From: Planococcus citri
Taxonomy: Eukaryota > Arthropoda > Insecta > Hemiptera > Pseudococcidae
Direction of reading: 5' to 3'
Assembly (NCBI RefSeq): GCF_950023065.1
Contig: NC_088678.1
Span: forward strand, 82,555,590-82,619,589
Length of the DNA: 64,000 bases
The notes beneath the pieces were generated by a model. It was given only the letters and a program-made list of their open reading frames with translations. It was not told the DNA's origin and searched no databases. Below, in pieces: positions 13,040 to 25,345 of the stretch (positions within the stretch are counted from its first letter, which is position 1; each line of letters begins with the position of its first letter). The translations under genes and the position numbers were made by a program.

Positions 13040-15060
13040 GTGAGTATGGAAGCATGAGAGCAAGTTTCATTCGAATCAAACATTCTGCAAATTCGAGGCA
13101 GATAATCGCGTCATGTTCACCAGTTCAAGATCAGAAAGTGGTTCTCTTTTCAAAGCGTCATTCGAGATCATTTTGCCAGAACCGCAGATGAATGCTGTTG
13201 AGAGCAGCGAAATTGTGCAGCTTTATCGCGAACGATGGGCCCATGTTGATGAAAATTACTTACGTTCCAGCTAAACTTGCAGATTTGGGCCAGTTTGAGA
13301 AAGCTCATCCCAAAACGTTCGGAAAATGTTTATCTACCAGAGCAGTTGGAGAGCTGCTATCTGGTGATGTTTGCGGGCCATTTGATTGCTCCTTCGGTGG
13401 TCGCAAATATCTCAGAGTAATTGAAGATAATTTTTCAAATTATCATCACACTTTTGTTGAGAAGAAGAAAACCACCATCATAGTATCTCATTGCATTCGA
13501 GAGGTACTATACAAAGCTCACTGTCTAGGTCATCAAGTGTTGGAATTTCAGTCTGACAACCAAGGCAAGTTTGATAACGAAGCGGTACATTCAGTATTGA
13601 GAGAATTTGGGGTTCATCAACAATTATCAGCGCAATCTGAAGCTGTTGAACGCAAAAGCAGTACGATTGTTGAGATGGTGCAAACACTCAAATTTTCCAA
13701 TCCAGATGTTATGTATCTAGTCAAAATCTGGGCTGAACTTGTTACCGCTGCTGCATATTTGCTAAATCAAGTAGGCAAATCATCGATCAACAGTTCAACT
13801 CCTTAAGACTTGTGGTTTGGTTTACCACTGCGAATAAAACATCTTTGAATTGTTAATTCAAAGTATTAAGTCAATGTTCTGATCCAGTCACGTGGACACC
13901 TGGATAAAAAGGTACTCGAAGGTTAGGTACCTTGTTGGATACGATGGTGAAGAGCAATATTGAATTTATGTTCCAGAGAAACGTGACTTTGTTATTTTTA
14001 AAGACGTTACTTTCCACAAGATACTTCAAAATTGCGACCAACGAGTTACCATTCCAATCAATCTAGATTTGTTAGATCAGATTTATAATGATTCAATCGA
14101 GATTTGTTAGTTCCGATTGATAATGATAACGATACTGAAATCTGTGATGCGAAAGAAACTAAAAGCACTACGTCAACACCGAAGCAAAGTGCACCTTCTA
14201 TGTGGAAGTCATCGCCTGTTACGCTGAAAACTTCGACCAGATCAACTCCGAAATGTTCGCCAAAATCATCTAATAGTTCCCTGCTCAGGAATGACAGAAT
14301 TTGATGATGCTAACAAGAATTCCATCAATGAAAGAGTCAAGACAATTCTGTGCGCAAAACAGACTTGACTAAATGGCGATTATTACACGGCTAAAATGGA
14401 TTGAAATCTTAGATTCCCAACGATCTCGCTAATTGCGTTGAAATTGAGATTTATGTGGCTGAATTGGAAGCTTCGCCAAAAACGTAAGTGGAAGCTGTTC
14501 AAAGCCAAGGTCGTTTCAAATTGAAAAATACTATGGATATCTCGACATAATCCATAGCCACTAACTATACACCGAATGTAGGTTTTAGACCTCTAGGAAA
14601 GCCTCCAGGAAAGCGATCAGACATCAATGTCTGATGTTTCCAATTGATCATCGAGCAGCAGCAAGCTAGCTGCTTTATGTCACCAGAGACACATGCCACA
14701 ATGTAACCAGCATGTTATCGAGATCTCTGGAAAATCTAACCATCGAAGACATTGGCTGTCTAAAACGCCTAATTTGTTACTTGTCTGGTACAATTGATAG
14801 ACAGCTGATTCGTTCCAGCAATGCTGATTTTGCCGGATGTCTGAGTACATATTACTCAACAACTGGCATACCCATTGAAAATGCTGACATGGCGATATTG
14901 TGGATCCAGGTAGCTGATTGAGTTGCTTATCCAAGTTCATCGCCGCTAACAAAGCATCTTCAACATCGACCAAATTCAAGAAGACATGATTGACATTCTT
15001 CATGTTTGATCCGAAGAGCTTTTTAGATTTATTGCTCAATAATTCTCAAATTAGGGAAAG
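13040..15060 (+). pseudogene. Dead Ty1/copia retrotransposon, pol remnant
   Basis: Copia pol domains occur in order but in several frames. A GAG-pre-integrase piece (about 13085-13270) keeps a W-x-H-V core (ERWAHVDENY) and then hits a stop. The integrase core follows in another frame (13192-13806): GDVCGPF with the first catalytic Asp, GGRKYLRVIED, FQSDNQGKF with the second Asp, and a VER block with the Glu. After an in-frame stop come PxDLWFG and GYDGEEQY/YVPEKRD from the integrase C-terminal region. A degraded linker ends in AELEASPKT near 14.5 kb. An RNase H-side remnant follows (LLYVTRD, SMLSRSLEN, KRLICYLSGTID, NADFAGC, 14650-14921). The reverse-transcriptase palm is essentially absent between about 14.57 and 14.64 kb, and gag, protease and the 5' LTR are missing. 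Frameshifts, stops and the deletion make it non-functional. Confidence 0.85.
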
Positions 15061-15390
15061 TGTTAGAAATAATGTAAAATAGCGTCTTTATCTGTAATTG
15101 TTTATTTCGTCGTAAATACCGGTAATTCTTTGAATATTCAGATACATTGTATTAGTCAAGTCAATTAAAAGCTCCAATGACTTTGTAATATTTTTCTGTT
15201 CGAATATCCGTAAATTCTTTCAATTATTATTACCGTTTCACGCTAACATTCGCATTATGGCAATTTTCTACCATTTAATTTTCTGTACATACCTATTTGT
15301 TCGTTTGTAAATTGTATGTTCAAAATACATCAGTTTTATTTCGAAGTGTGCATCGTATTTTATTACTTCTTGTTTTCTCAAATCATAACA
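15061..15390 (+). repeat. 3' LTR of the copia remnant
   Basis: A purine tract (AGGGAAAG) directly precedes TGTTAG at 15061, as expected for plus-strand priming. The 330-bp segment ends in TAACA at 15390, giving 5-bp terminal inverted repeats TGTTA/TAACA, the usual TG...CA form. No second copy is visible upstream, so the 5' LTR has been lost or lies beyond recognition and the target duplication cannot be tested. Confidence 0.75.
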
Positions 15391-15396
15391 AAGTGA

Positions 15397-15537
15397 TGCA
15401 CCAACCTACATCTTGCGTACTTCAACAAAACAGCAACTCAACCAGTGGCATTCGCAAAAAGAATTGCTAAAAAGGCTAGAGCTCTCATTGAACTCTATGC
15501 AAAAGATTTACCCAAGAACTACTACCAGTACATCTGA
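15397..15537 (+). other. Short coding-like frame next to the LTR, unidentified
   Basis: Immediately after the LTR is a 46-codon open frame ending in TGA at 15535. Its second half (KKARALIELYAKDLPKNYY) has the look of a conserved soluble protein rather than random AT-rich sequence. An in-frame stop precedes it at 15394. It could be a fragment of a retrocopied cellular gene, a terminal exon with its acceptor near 15393, or chance. I do not recognise the family. Confidence 0.2.
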
Positions 15538-16466
15538 GATTCAGATTCCCAGTAATATTTTTTGAATTTGGTTAGGTACCTATTTAAAAAATATTTTCTC
15601 CGTTTTTGATCTAAAAAAAATGGAAATATATATTTGGAAGAATATTCACATCCCCCGTGGTATGAAAGCCTGAAATTACACTCGAAATAATAAGTAATGT
15701 CGGTATACTTGACAACAGACATTAGGTACATACATTTAAACTGTGCAATCTGAATATTGAAGTTATTTATTCAGTTATGAAATTCAACTCACGAACTTCG
15801 ACTTTGGCAATGCTCACAATTTTTTTCGCTCTTACTATCATCGAAATCACCATTCTGGATATTTTCTTTCATGAATACAGATGCCTGCGTCGTGCATAAA
15901 TTAAAATATTGTTTGTAGGTAGGTACTAGGTACATTAGGGTGGATTGTCAAAAAAAAAAGTCGGCGGATATTGACGAAGCTCATCAAAGAACTTCATTTT
16001 GAGCTGAAAATCACCGAAAAAAGATGCCTCTGGAGGGGAGAATGGGCCCACAAAAAAGAGGCATTTTCGAAAAAATTGTGAGTTTTTTTCTCCTGTCGAA
16101 GCAAGCTTTCCTGCCAATTTTCGTAAAAATCCAGGATTATGCCTCTTTGGCAGTGTTCTGGGGACTGTGAGGCCTTCTTCGTGATGTTATCTCCACAAAA
16201 TTGACGAAAAATAAGAGTTATGAGAGGAATTCTAGTTCTTCAATTGGGGAAAATGGTCATTCGGGTGATCTGAATTTGTAAAGTCAGCAGTTTGGGAAAA
16301 TTCATTTGTCAGGGAAATGGGCGTTCGAATTCGTGAATTCGAGAAACTATCCATGCTCTTTGGTTATAGCAATCATGCATACGTATTTTTCAATTCATCG
16401 ACAGTAAGGTACGAGTAATTAAAACTAGCTAATAAATATAGACAAGAAATCGTATCTTCGACTTAC
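15538..16466. other. Intergenic or intronic DNA, no gene seen
   Basis: No recognisable gene. If the - strand exons at 39221-39287 and 16467-16508 belong to one gene, this stretch is part of the next intron. A - strand open patch near 15838-15892 (peptide KENIQNGDFDD) has a usable donor but a poor acceptor. Confidence 0.4.
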
Positions 16467-16508
16467 CAACAGCTATGGATTGGATAACAACGTTTCCATC
16501 GCTATAGT
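16467..16508 (-). CDS. Candidate 42-nt microexon of an unidentified - strand gene
   Basis: On the - strand a pyrimidine-rich acceptor (TTTTGTTTTTTTGATTTCAG) precedes 42 nt that end at a near-consensus donor (G|GTAAGTCG). Only one of three frames is open. It starts with the last two bases of a codon, encodes YSDGNVVIQSIAV, and ends on the first base of the next codon. The exon is therefore a phase 1-1 unit of 42 nt, divisible by three. Its phase fits the upstream candidate exon 39221-39287, whose final G plus AC gives Asp across the junction. The peptide reads as alternating hydrophobic beta-strand material. I do not recognise the protein. The call rests on splice sites, phase agreement and frame; no homology was available. 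Confidence 0.45.
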
Positions 16509-18540
16509 CTGAAATCAAAAAAACAAAACGAAAATTACATAGCTATAAATTTTGCACAGAGAATAAAATTTCGCAATCGAGCCAAGGTTAAGCGTGCTCA
16601 GGCTTATGGTGCGCAGCGGCCGCATTGTCGAGTCGCGAATCCCCTACAGGAACCATAGTTTATCTTCGTGCATAACCATGTTGAGTTGCATATTTACCGC
16701 AATGTCAAATTCGAGTGGTAATTTGTTATTAATATTATGCAAATATGGTTATCTTATTGACCTATATTATATTTTCTGCTCGGCAATCTCCGCCTAGCTC
16801 GCATATGGAGCGCGTACATCGACGCTCTGCTGTTAATTCTCATTCCATAAGCTATTAAAATTTCTATCTGTATATGTGTTGTTGTTGCTGCTGCTACAAT
16901 ACAGTCTCTTCCTCTCGTTCTCTCTCTCTCGGGTCATAATAGATCAACGAAATTCCTTTCAACGAGCCATCGGTTTCAAACAAAAGTGAAAGTACTCGCT
17001 TCCAACTTAAGTTTTGTGTCGATAAAATTAATTATACATCGACAAATAGGTATACCTATATTCCAAATACTGTGTATCTCGCTCACACAAGATTTTTGAT
17101 GTACCTCGATCGAAGCATTCGCCTCAAAACTTGGCATTTTTGTCGACGTAATCAACTTCCACGCGACGCGAGATGCGTTAATTTAATCGGCGTCGATATG
17201 GCGACGAAGGCACGCGAAAGAGTTTCATCACATTATTTCCATTTTTAATTAATCGAGCGTGTAATTAGTTCGTCGATTGATTAAAATAAACAAAAAATCT
17301 CGCTGTGGTTGTCGTTGATATTAAAACGACATACTTGGGAATGACGAGTCCCAAACTACTGCGTCACTTTTGTTTGAAACTTCTCTCGTTAATTGAATAC
17401 GATTGCGATTGAAACAGTCGAGAGAGTGAGAGAGATTTTTCAAAATCAATCCTTTGCTCTCGAATTTGTAGAGATACATTAAATGACTGAGAAGTGAGAA
17501 GTGATATCGGAGATCAAAATCAATCTCCGACGACAAAAACTAGAAATTACTTTGTACAGTCGACTTAATAACCCATTTCATTTGTTTTGTTTAGGTTAAT
17601 GGGCATTGGGCAGGGTCTCGATATGTCATTGTCCATAGAAAACTTGGGAATAGCGAAAGGATGAAGAACCTCGATCTATAAAATTTAACCATTGAAAAGA
17701 CTGATTCATCCGAGTAGAAGGTTTCCCAGAGAAGGTCACACGAGCACGTATCGAGTAGACTTGTCAACAATAGTGCTCGCGGTACATGTCAAATAACCTA
17801 TCGGTACTACAAAGGCTCCGGAAACCGAACATAACGGAAGTGATATCCTGTATGAGATTCTGGCATTGTAATCGTAGGTAATAGCTTTGTTACATTTTAC
17901 ACACATTAAATAATATGTAAAAATCGAGCCACAATAAAAGTAATTTTTGAAAAGACCTTTTCTCAAAATGACTATTTCATCGATGAAAAAAAATATCGGA
18001 TCGATAAAAAAAAAAGGTCATTTAAGCATTTAAATCCGGATCGTAGAAACTTTATCGTTTAATTTCACGGTTATACCAAAGGCTAGTACCGTCCATTTAT
18101 TTTCATTTCAGAATTAAGTATAATGTAGAATAATGTTGATATCTTTGGAAAGATGATGTTCCAAAGGCAATATTATGCTAATGATTTTTTTCTCTAAATG
18201 ATTAAAATGGTTGAATTGGACCTTTGTATTTTCAACTATCAAAAGATCAAAGTCGTGGATTCGAGTAAAAAATATTAACCGATCGATGTGGCCCTTACCC
18301 ACGAGTGGTAGACAGGGGAGAACTCGAAGGAGCCAAGAATCGAAGGATTCGAGGTCGATATTGAACCATCACCCAAGCCCCCTTGAGGCAGATGGGGTAG
18401 GTTTGTTTTTGCAGAAGTCGAAATTTCTCATCGAAATACCCAACCTTGGAATTTTATTGCTTCGGACTGCTGCAAATTTGGAAATAATCTGTTCGTGGCG
18501 TTTCAGAACAAAAGCAGGGCTCGCACTCAATTTTTTTTCA
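16509..18540. other. Probable intron of the - strand gene; no further exon seen
   Basis: Mixed AT-rich sequence with a (TCTC)n run near 16915-16935 and inverted partner-like GAGAGA near 17420. Several short frames on both strands carry no recognisable motif. Confidence 0.35.
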
Positions 18541-19320
18541 AAAAAAAAGTAACTTCAATAACCGAAAAAAATAACCAAAACGTTATCAAAAAAGTTGCAA
18601 GTCGTGAACGAAACATTTTAATTTAGGAAAAAAATCACAAAAAAAGGGCATGAACACTGAACATTTCATTCAAAAAAAATAATATTAAAATTTTTTTTTT
18701 TTGGCAAATATGTACTTACTGAAAAAAATGGATTTTTTCCAAACTTCTTGTCAATGGGAAAATTGAGACTATTTTGCAAATTTTTGATAATAAAGCACAA
18801 CTTTTTGGAAATTTTATGACCTAAAAGTAAGAATTTTTGGCAATTTTTGGGAAAAAAGCACATTTTGACAATTTCAGCCGAAGGCAAAGCTGTTTTTAAA
18901 TTTTTTTGACAATTTTCCAAAAACAAGTAAAAATTTGGCTTATCAGAAAAAAAACAAGACTTTTCAGCAAGCGAGATTTCCTGTCATTTTTTTTGCGATA
19001 AATGAGACTTTTTTGTAACTTCTTGACCGAAAAAATGACTTTTTTGGAAAATGTTTAAACAAAACTGGGACGTTGGACGTTGACAATTTATTTCGGCAAA
19101 AAATCGAGTTTTTTTGTTAGCAATTTTAGACAACAAAAAGCGAACTTTTAGGAAATATGTGAAAAAAAAGAAGAAAATTTTTTGCATAGAAGCGACAATT
19201 TTTTGACATTTTTGGCAAGAAACGTCACTTTTTGGCAATTTTGATGACAGCCAAGAGTAAATATTATTATTTTTCATAGAAAGCGAGACTTTGACCATTC
19301 ATGGTAAAATCAAAGAGACC
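18541..19320. repeat. Low-complexity tandem array of GCGAGACTTTTTTGxCAATTT-type units
   Basis: Degenerate units of about 35-45 bp carry GCGAGA or similar, a T-run, then GGCAATTTTTGG or its variants. The same array type occurs at 27.19-28.06 kb, so the two blocks are related. Any reading frames in it are by-products of the poly-A/T composition. Confidence 0.6.
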
Positions 19321-19350
19321 AATACTGAGTTGGACTAGTCGAATAAAAAA

Positions 19351-19411
19351 ACTGAGTTGATATTCGTATTCAGCGCTCTCAAAACATATAAAACGACATA
19401 TCACATGATAC
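19351..19411 (+). repeat. Dispersed ~60-bp motif, copy
   Basis: GTTGATATTCGTATTCAGCG, CTCTCAAAACATATAAAACG, then ACATATCACATGATA. This is one of the best-preserved copies of the motif described at 2251-2444. Confidence 0.65.
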
Positions 19412-19899
19412 TTGCCATTTTTTCCACATTCGAACTAAAAATTTGATCCAGCCCTCCCCCCTCTATAATGGACTACCGAATCCCATCATGAAAAGTTCAT
19501 AATTGCAGATATCATAAAAATGCATTCTTCCTGTTTTTTGTTTTTTTTTTTTTACTGAGCATTCAAAAAATGCTTAAGTTTGAACTTCTGAAAATTTTGA
19601 AACTATAGTTTCAATTATGTACTTTTGAAACGCTGCAAACGGAATTTCTTCAATTTGTAAAAGTATGAGAAATTAAACATCTGCAAAGTTCGGCATTGAC
19701 AAAAAGTTTCAACTGCTGGAAAAAAATTTGTCTTAAAGGAGGTGGGTGAGAGGGGGGAGGGGGAGGGGGTAAATTAGAGCGATTTATCTTATTTCCTAAC
19801 GTGACGACTGACGAACTTGCAAAGAAATTTTGAGCAAAACTGGGATGGGAGGCTAAACTCAAAACCAGGCTGATTTCACATTAGATTGACCTAACTAAT

Positions 19900-20500
19900 G
19901 ACAACATGTTTCAGTTTTCAGTTTCACTTTTTTCTGTTTTGGTTTTCAGTTAGTTCACCCCCCCTCCCCCCTTCAAATTCATAATATTTTGGAAATTTAT
20001 TGAAAAAAATGAGTTACCAAAAATGAGTTTCACTTTTTTCAGATTATGCTATAGATGTTTTCCTTTTAACAGTACCTATACTTAAACGCTTTAAATATAT
20101 GAAAAAAAAAGTTTTCAGTTCAAGTTTCAGTTTCAGTTTTTTCCCCATCAAATTCGTAATATTTTGGGAATTTATTGAAAAAATTGATCTAATATAAAAA
20201 TTAGTTTTACTTTTTTTATTTTCAGTTGCCAGTTTTCACTTTCACTTTCTTTCGTTTTTAGAATTTCAGTTTTGCTTAATTCAGTTTCAGTTGTAGATCA
20301 CCCCTCCCCCTCCAATTAGCAATATTTTGGAAATTTATTGGAAAAAATGAGCTACCAAAAATCAGTTTTGCTTTTTTCAGTTTCCGTTCAACTTTTTCAC
20401 ACCACATTCGTAATATTTTGAAAATGTATTTTAAAAAATGACCTATCATCATCAAAAATCAATTCCGCTCTTCTCTGTATTTAGGTTTCAGTTTCAGTTT
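19900..20500 (+). repeat. Tandem array of CAGTTTCAGTTTT / AATATTTTGGAAATTTATTG units
   Basis: Four units, near 19960, 20145, 20310 and 20405, each combine a (T)CAGTTT-rich stretch, a C-rich run, a conserved AATATTTTGGAAATTTATTG box and GAGCTACCAAAAATCAGTTT. Spacing runs from about 100 to 185 bp. No gene is present. Confidence 0.6.
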
Positions 20501-20540
20501 TCCATCACTATAGTTGACATAGAGTTTTCGATGAACAATA

Positions 20541-21207
20541 TAGTCCGGCATATGACAATAGAGTTTCAAACATCTGCTGGAGGCTTCAGGAATTTTTAAA
20601 AAGTCGCTGGGGGCTCCAAAACGACTTGAAATTCACCTGCAGTACTTCGTAGCGTATTAAAATTAATTTTTAGAATAAATTTCAGCTTTACAACTCCAAT
20701 TTGATGGAATTTTGTGGGAATTTCGAGTTTCAAAAATCTGCTGGAGGCTCCAGAACTGCTCAAAACGGGTTGAAGCCGTTTCCAATCGATTTGGCATGTC
20801 GAAAATAGGGTATATCCCAAATTTCAGCTTTCTTGGTCAATTTGGTAAAATTTTTATTTTTTCCCTCATTTTTGGCGTAAATTTGATTTTCAAAAATTCA
20901 CCCAAAAATCGAAAAACTCACTTTAGCCCTTGAAATTTTGACATGTGATAAATTTTCGCATGATCTTTCGATCTACTTTTGTAAGGTTTGAAAAATTTCG
21001 TGCAAGTCCTACGTAGAAGTACAAAATCTGCGATTTCGGCTGACCTGTCAATCAAAATGGCCGCCATTTTGTAAGTAAGGCCAACTTTTTTGTGGGCAAG
21101 TTTGCTTTAAAATGTTCCTTAGGATGTCCCCTTTAGGAAAAAAGTTGTTCCGGAGGAGCGGCGGGGGGGAGGGGGTGCAACTACTCCTATTGTCATATGC
21201 CGGACTA
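20541..21207. mobile_element. TAGTCCGG foldback element, one-armed copy
   Basis: Begins TAGTCCGGCATATGACAAT and ends with the reverse complement, giving a TIR of about 21 bp. It is flanked by a 3-bp direct repeat ATA (20538-20540 and 21208-21210), which looks like the target duplication. After the left terminus the sequence jumps straight into the inner, CTGGAGGCTCC-rich part, so most of the left arm has been deleted while both ends were kept. It shares its right arm with the copies at 23.5, 46.5 and 58.0 kb. It has no coding capacity, so it is a non-autonomous DNA element. Confidence 0.85.
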
Positions 21208-23079
21208 ATAACAAAGTTTGGGCACACATACTATACCTCGTATAGGAGAATTATTTCTAATTCATCATTCGCATCAGAATATGAAAAAAACTACCTCATA
21301 ATAAGCGAGGTAAAGCTTTCATAAAAATGGGAATGCCATTACCATAGGTGTGTATACGATCGTCGATCTGCACACAATTTATACGGGCTATTTAAAAAAA
21401 CAACTGAGTTATGAGAGGGTGAAACTGACTGAGAATATTTCAAATTGAGGATACAGTAGGTACAATACAGCACAGATTCGTATTCAAATATGTAAGTCCA
21501 AATACCATTCTTCCGTCTTACAATGACGCAATCTATTATAAGTGCAAAGTCCTAACGACTTTCTTTTGTCAACAAATCGTGGACTGTATAGGTAACCTTA
21601 TTATACCTGAGATATACATAAAATGTAGATCTGGGCAGTGGGTGGATGAAAAATTCAATAAAAGCTGCATTCGTATAAAACCGAATCAAAACGTCAAAAG
21701 AGAAAGGAGCCCGAACAAGGAAGTCGTATACTATAACTTAGCTCCTAGCAACACCTATAAATACCACCAGACAAGGATTAATTTCATTACTGTACTCGAG
21801 GAGACTTGTGACGTGAAATTGAATCGGTAGCTGCAGTGTAAAGTAAAGAAGGAAGAGTGAAAAATTTCGTCACTTGATAATAAGATGTGGACAGGTCAGC
21901 TTATGAGAGAGTTTGTCACTATGTCGGGCTCTAGGGTTAGATACACACAGATAGAAAGAGAGAAGGAGTCACTGAGCAAGAGAGAGAGGATGGGCTATGT
22001 GGCGATGGCGGCTACATTTGTTACAGGTAGAGAGGTACTACACAGAATACAAAACACAATAGTCGCTTTCGTCGAGTAACGTTGTAACCTCTAAAAGATA
22101 TGCTTTAATAGCATTTCAAAGCAAACAGTTTCACTATAATAGAGGCTATCCGCTTATAGGGTGACTAATGCATCAGCGGTAGCAGAAAGGACCAAAAGAA
22201 TAATGCCCAGGTATTCTTACAAATGTCTGTTACATCGTATAGCCTATGTATGTGCGTGTGTTTGTGTATGTGTATGAGTATAAGCTAACTCGCGTAGATC
22301 TGCTGGACTACATTCATATACATACGAATTGTATGTATATGACGATGTACGTCTATGAGTTCCAGCTCCAGCACACACTACACTAGAACACTAGAGTATG
22401 TTGCAGCCTGCACCGCGATGCTGCTCTTCTTCGTCTTTCATCAGCGCAGCCTTCTCCATCCATACTGACACTTGGTGTGCGGATGCGGCTGCCAGTGCCA
22501 CCGCAGCGCTGGTCATATTGTCTTTAAACATCTAAATAATAACGCCGCCACCGCCTTCTCTTTCTCGTATATCGTTAAGATGAAAATAAACCTCGTGAGC
22601 TCGACTTCTGAGAGATTTCATTCCCATGCAATAAAAATCTCTTCGTCTTCGTCTTCTCTTCTTAATCATAGGTCGATAAACTTATCACTTCGGGCTGCAG
22701 ACGAAGAATTATTCAACTGAGACGAAACAAAACGCGCAACACGCATCCGACCATTCTTCTTATTCGATTATTGGTTGCTGGGAAAGCCGACAGCTTCTCG
22801 ATATTAAATCATTAAATCGTACTGATCGACGACGATCGTCGCGTAGTTGATCACATCATTCGCGACGAACGATACGTTTAGAAGAAGATGAAATTATTTC
22901 CACAGACCCTTTAAATTTTGGAAGTGATTTTTCTTCAAGTTCGTGATCAAACGGTTCGTTTCTAGAACAGAAGCTTCCTTCCGTTTGATTCTGACCCACA
23001 GTTCTAGACGAATTTAATAAGTTTATCCACTGGTAAAAAAAATATCCACGATATGTCCACCGGGAAGTCAGCTCACTGC
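21208..23079. other. Unique DNA, no supported gene
   Basis: Includes purine-rich (GAGA)n at 21955-21990, TATG/TGTG microsatellite at 22245-22285, and a more GC-rich stretch at 22380-22720. Open frames here (21579-21830, 21885-22079, 22472-22720) have no recognised motif. Confidence 0.4.
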
Positions 23080-23464
23080 TCAACTGTGAATAAACCCATT
23101 TGAATAGATCGAGAATAAGCCACAACTCGAGGTTCAGCAGCCAAAATTCATTTCCAAGTCTTTTTGAGAAATTAGAAATCACACTGGAGGCTCCAGAATG
23201 GCTCAAAATGGCGAAATTCGAATTCGGCAGATCGGTTTTGGGCAAGAAACAGTCATTCGTAGGTACGAATTTATAGAATTTCCTTTTAAACGAAAAATTT
23301 TCAATTTCTGGTATTTTTTTTCAAATATATTCTGGTTAAAAAAAAAAAACAAAAAAACGCTGAAGGTCGTGAGTAAGCCACAGCTGGATTTTCATCTGCC
23401 TCAATTGATTTCCGTGCCTTCTGCAGGAATTTTAAAATTTTGGAGAAATTGAAAATCGTCCTGG
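23080..23464. repeat. Family A relic, left part
   Basis: Carries family A landmarks: AAGCCACAACTCGAGGTTCAG, CACTGGAGGCTCCAGAATGG, GCGAAATTCG and a second copy of the CCACAGCTGGATTTTCA-type segment. It is interrupted at 23464 by the foldback element 23465-25141 and continues at 25142. Confidence 0.65.
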
Positions 23465-25141
23465 TAGTCCGGCATATGACAATATAGGTAGGAGTATTTG
23501 CACCCCCCCCCCGATCTTCCGGGACAAGTTTTTTCTTAAAGGGGACATCCTAAAGAACATTTTAAAGCAAACTTGTCCAAAAAAAAGTTGGCCTTACTCA
23601 CAAAATGACGGCCATTTTGATTGAAAGGTTGGCCGAAATCGCAAATTTTGCGTTTTAACACAGGACATGCACGAAATTTTTCAAACCTTACAAAGGTAGA
23701 TCGAAAGATCATGCAAACATTTATCACCTGTCAAAATTGCAAGTGCTAAAGTGCGTTTTTCGATTTTTGGTGAATTTTTGAAAATTGAATTTAGGCCAAA
23801 AATGATGGAAAAAATCAAAATTTTACCAAATTGACCCAGAAAGCTGAAATTTGGGATATACCCTATTTTAGACATGCCAAATCGATTGGAAACGGTTTCA
23901 ACCCGTTTTGAGCAGTTCTGGAGCCTCCAGCAGATTTTTGAAACTTTAAATTTTCACAAAATTTCATCAAATGGAGATAGAAAGCTGAAATTTACTCTAC
24001 ACTGCAATTTTAACACCCTCTGAAGACGACTTCAGGTGGGTTCAAGTCATTTTAGAGCCTCCGGCGATTTTTTTGAAAATTACTGGAGCCTCCAGTAGAT
24101 GTTTGAAACTTGAAATTTTCACAAAATTTCATCAAATGGAGATGGAGAGTCGAAGTTCATTCTGCAAATTAATTTCAATACTCTACGAAGTTGACTGCTG
24201 GTGGATTTCAAGTTGTTTTGGAGCCTCCAGCGACTTTTTTGAAAATTACTGGAGCCTCCAGTAGATTTTTGAAACTTGAAATTTCTCCAACATTGAATTA
24301 TCAAATGGAGTTGGCAAGCTAGACTACACGGTGGTTTCAAATGGTTTTGAAGTTTCCATGCTACTTTTAGGAAATTTCAATTTTCCAAAAAAACGTCATA
24401 ATCCTTTCAAAAAATCGCTGGAGGCTCTAAAATGACTTGAACCCACCTGAAGTCGTCTTCAGAGGGTGTTAAAGTTGGAGTGTTTCAGCTTTCCATCTCT
24501 ATTTGATGAAATTTTGCGAAAATTCAAAGTTTCGAAAATCTGCTGGAGGCTTTAGGAATTTTCAAAAAAACGCTGGAGGCTCCAAAACGACTTTAAATTC
24601 GCCTGCAGTACTTCGTAGCGTAGTTTTTAGAATAAATTTTAGCTTTACAACTCCAATTTGATGTAATTTTGTGGGAATTTCGAGTTTCAAAAATCTGGTG
24701 GAGGCTCCAGAATTGCTCAAAACCGGTTGAAATCGTTTCCAATCGATTTGGCATGTCTAAAATAGGGTATATCCCAAATTTCAGCTTTCTGGGTCAATTT
24801 GGTAAAATTTTGATTTTTTCCCCACATTTTTGACCTAAATTCAATTTTCAAAAATTCACCAAAAATCGAAAAACGCACTTTAGCACTTGAAATTTTGACA
24901 GGTGATAAATGTTTGCATGATCTTTCGATCTACCTTTGTAAGGTTTGAAAAATTCTGTGGAAGTCCTGTGTTAAAACGCAAAATTTGCGATTTCGGCCAA
25001 CCTTTCAATCAAAATGGCCGCCATTTTGTAAGTAAGGCCAACTTTTTTTTGGGCAAGTTTGCTTTAAAATGTTCCTTAGAGTTGTACCGGAGGATCGGCG
25101 GAGGGGGGGTGCAATTACTCCTATTGTCATATGCCGGACTA
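23465..25141. mobile_element. TAGTCCGG foldback element, full two-armed copy
   Basis: Starts TAGTCCGGCATATGACAAT and ends with its reverse complement. Arms of roughly 800 bp are inverted around a centre near 24.35 kb. Order in each arm from the tip: terminal repeat, C- or G-run, AAGTTGGCCTTACT block, GATCGAAAGATCATGCA, a GGGATATACCCTATTTT palindrome-like box, ATCGATTGGAAACGGTTTCA, then several CTGGAGGCTCC units. A 3-bp direct repeat TGG flanks it (23462-23464 and 25142-25144). Removing the element and one TGG restores an uninterrupted family A sequence, which shows both the insertion and the order of events. Confidence 0.85.
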
Positions 25142-25345
25142 TGGAGGCTCCAGAATGGCCAGAAATAGCGAAATGCGGCTTGTTGAAATTGATATTAGAT
25201 TCAACAAGCATTTAAATTTTAAAAAAATAATAAATCACCGAAAATAGTCGATTTCAAATGTTCAAAAATTCGCCAAAAACCAAAAAATCAATTTGGGCAG
25301 CTGAAATCTCTATGACGGGGACTTCTGACCTTGATCTTTTCAAAA
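25142..25345. repeat. Family A relic, right part
   Basis: Continues the family A copy interrupted at 23464: GGAGGCTCCAGAATGGCC, then TAATAAATCACCGAAAATAG, a TTTGGGCAGCTGAAA box and TTTTCAAAAAATCGCG, in the same order as at 28.07-29.39 kb. Confidence 0.65.
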
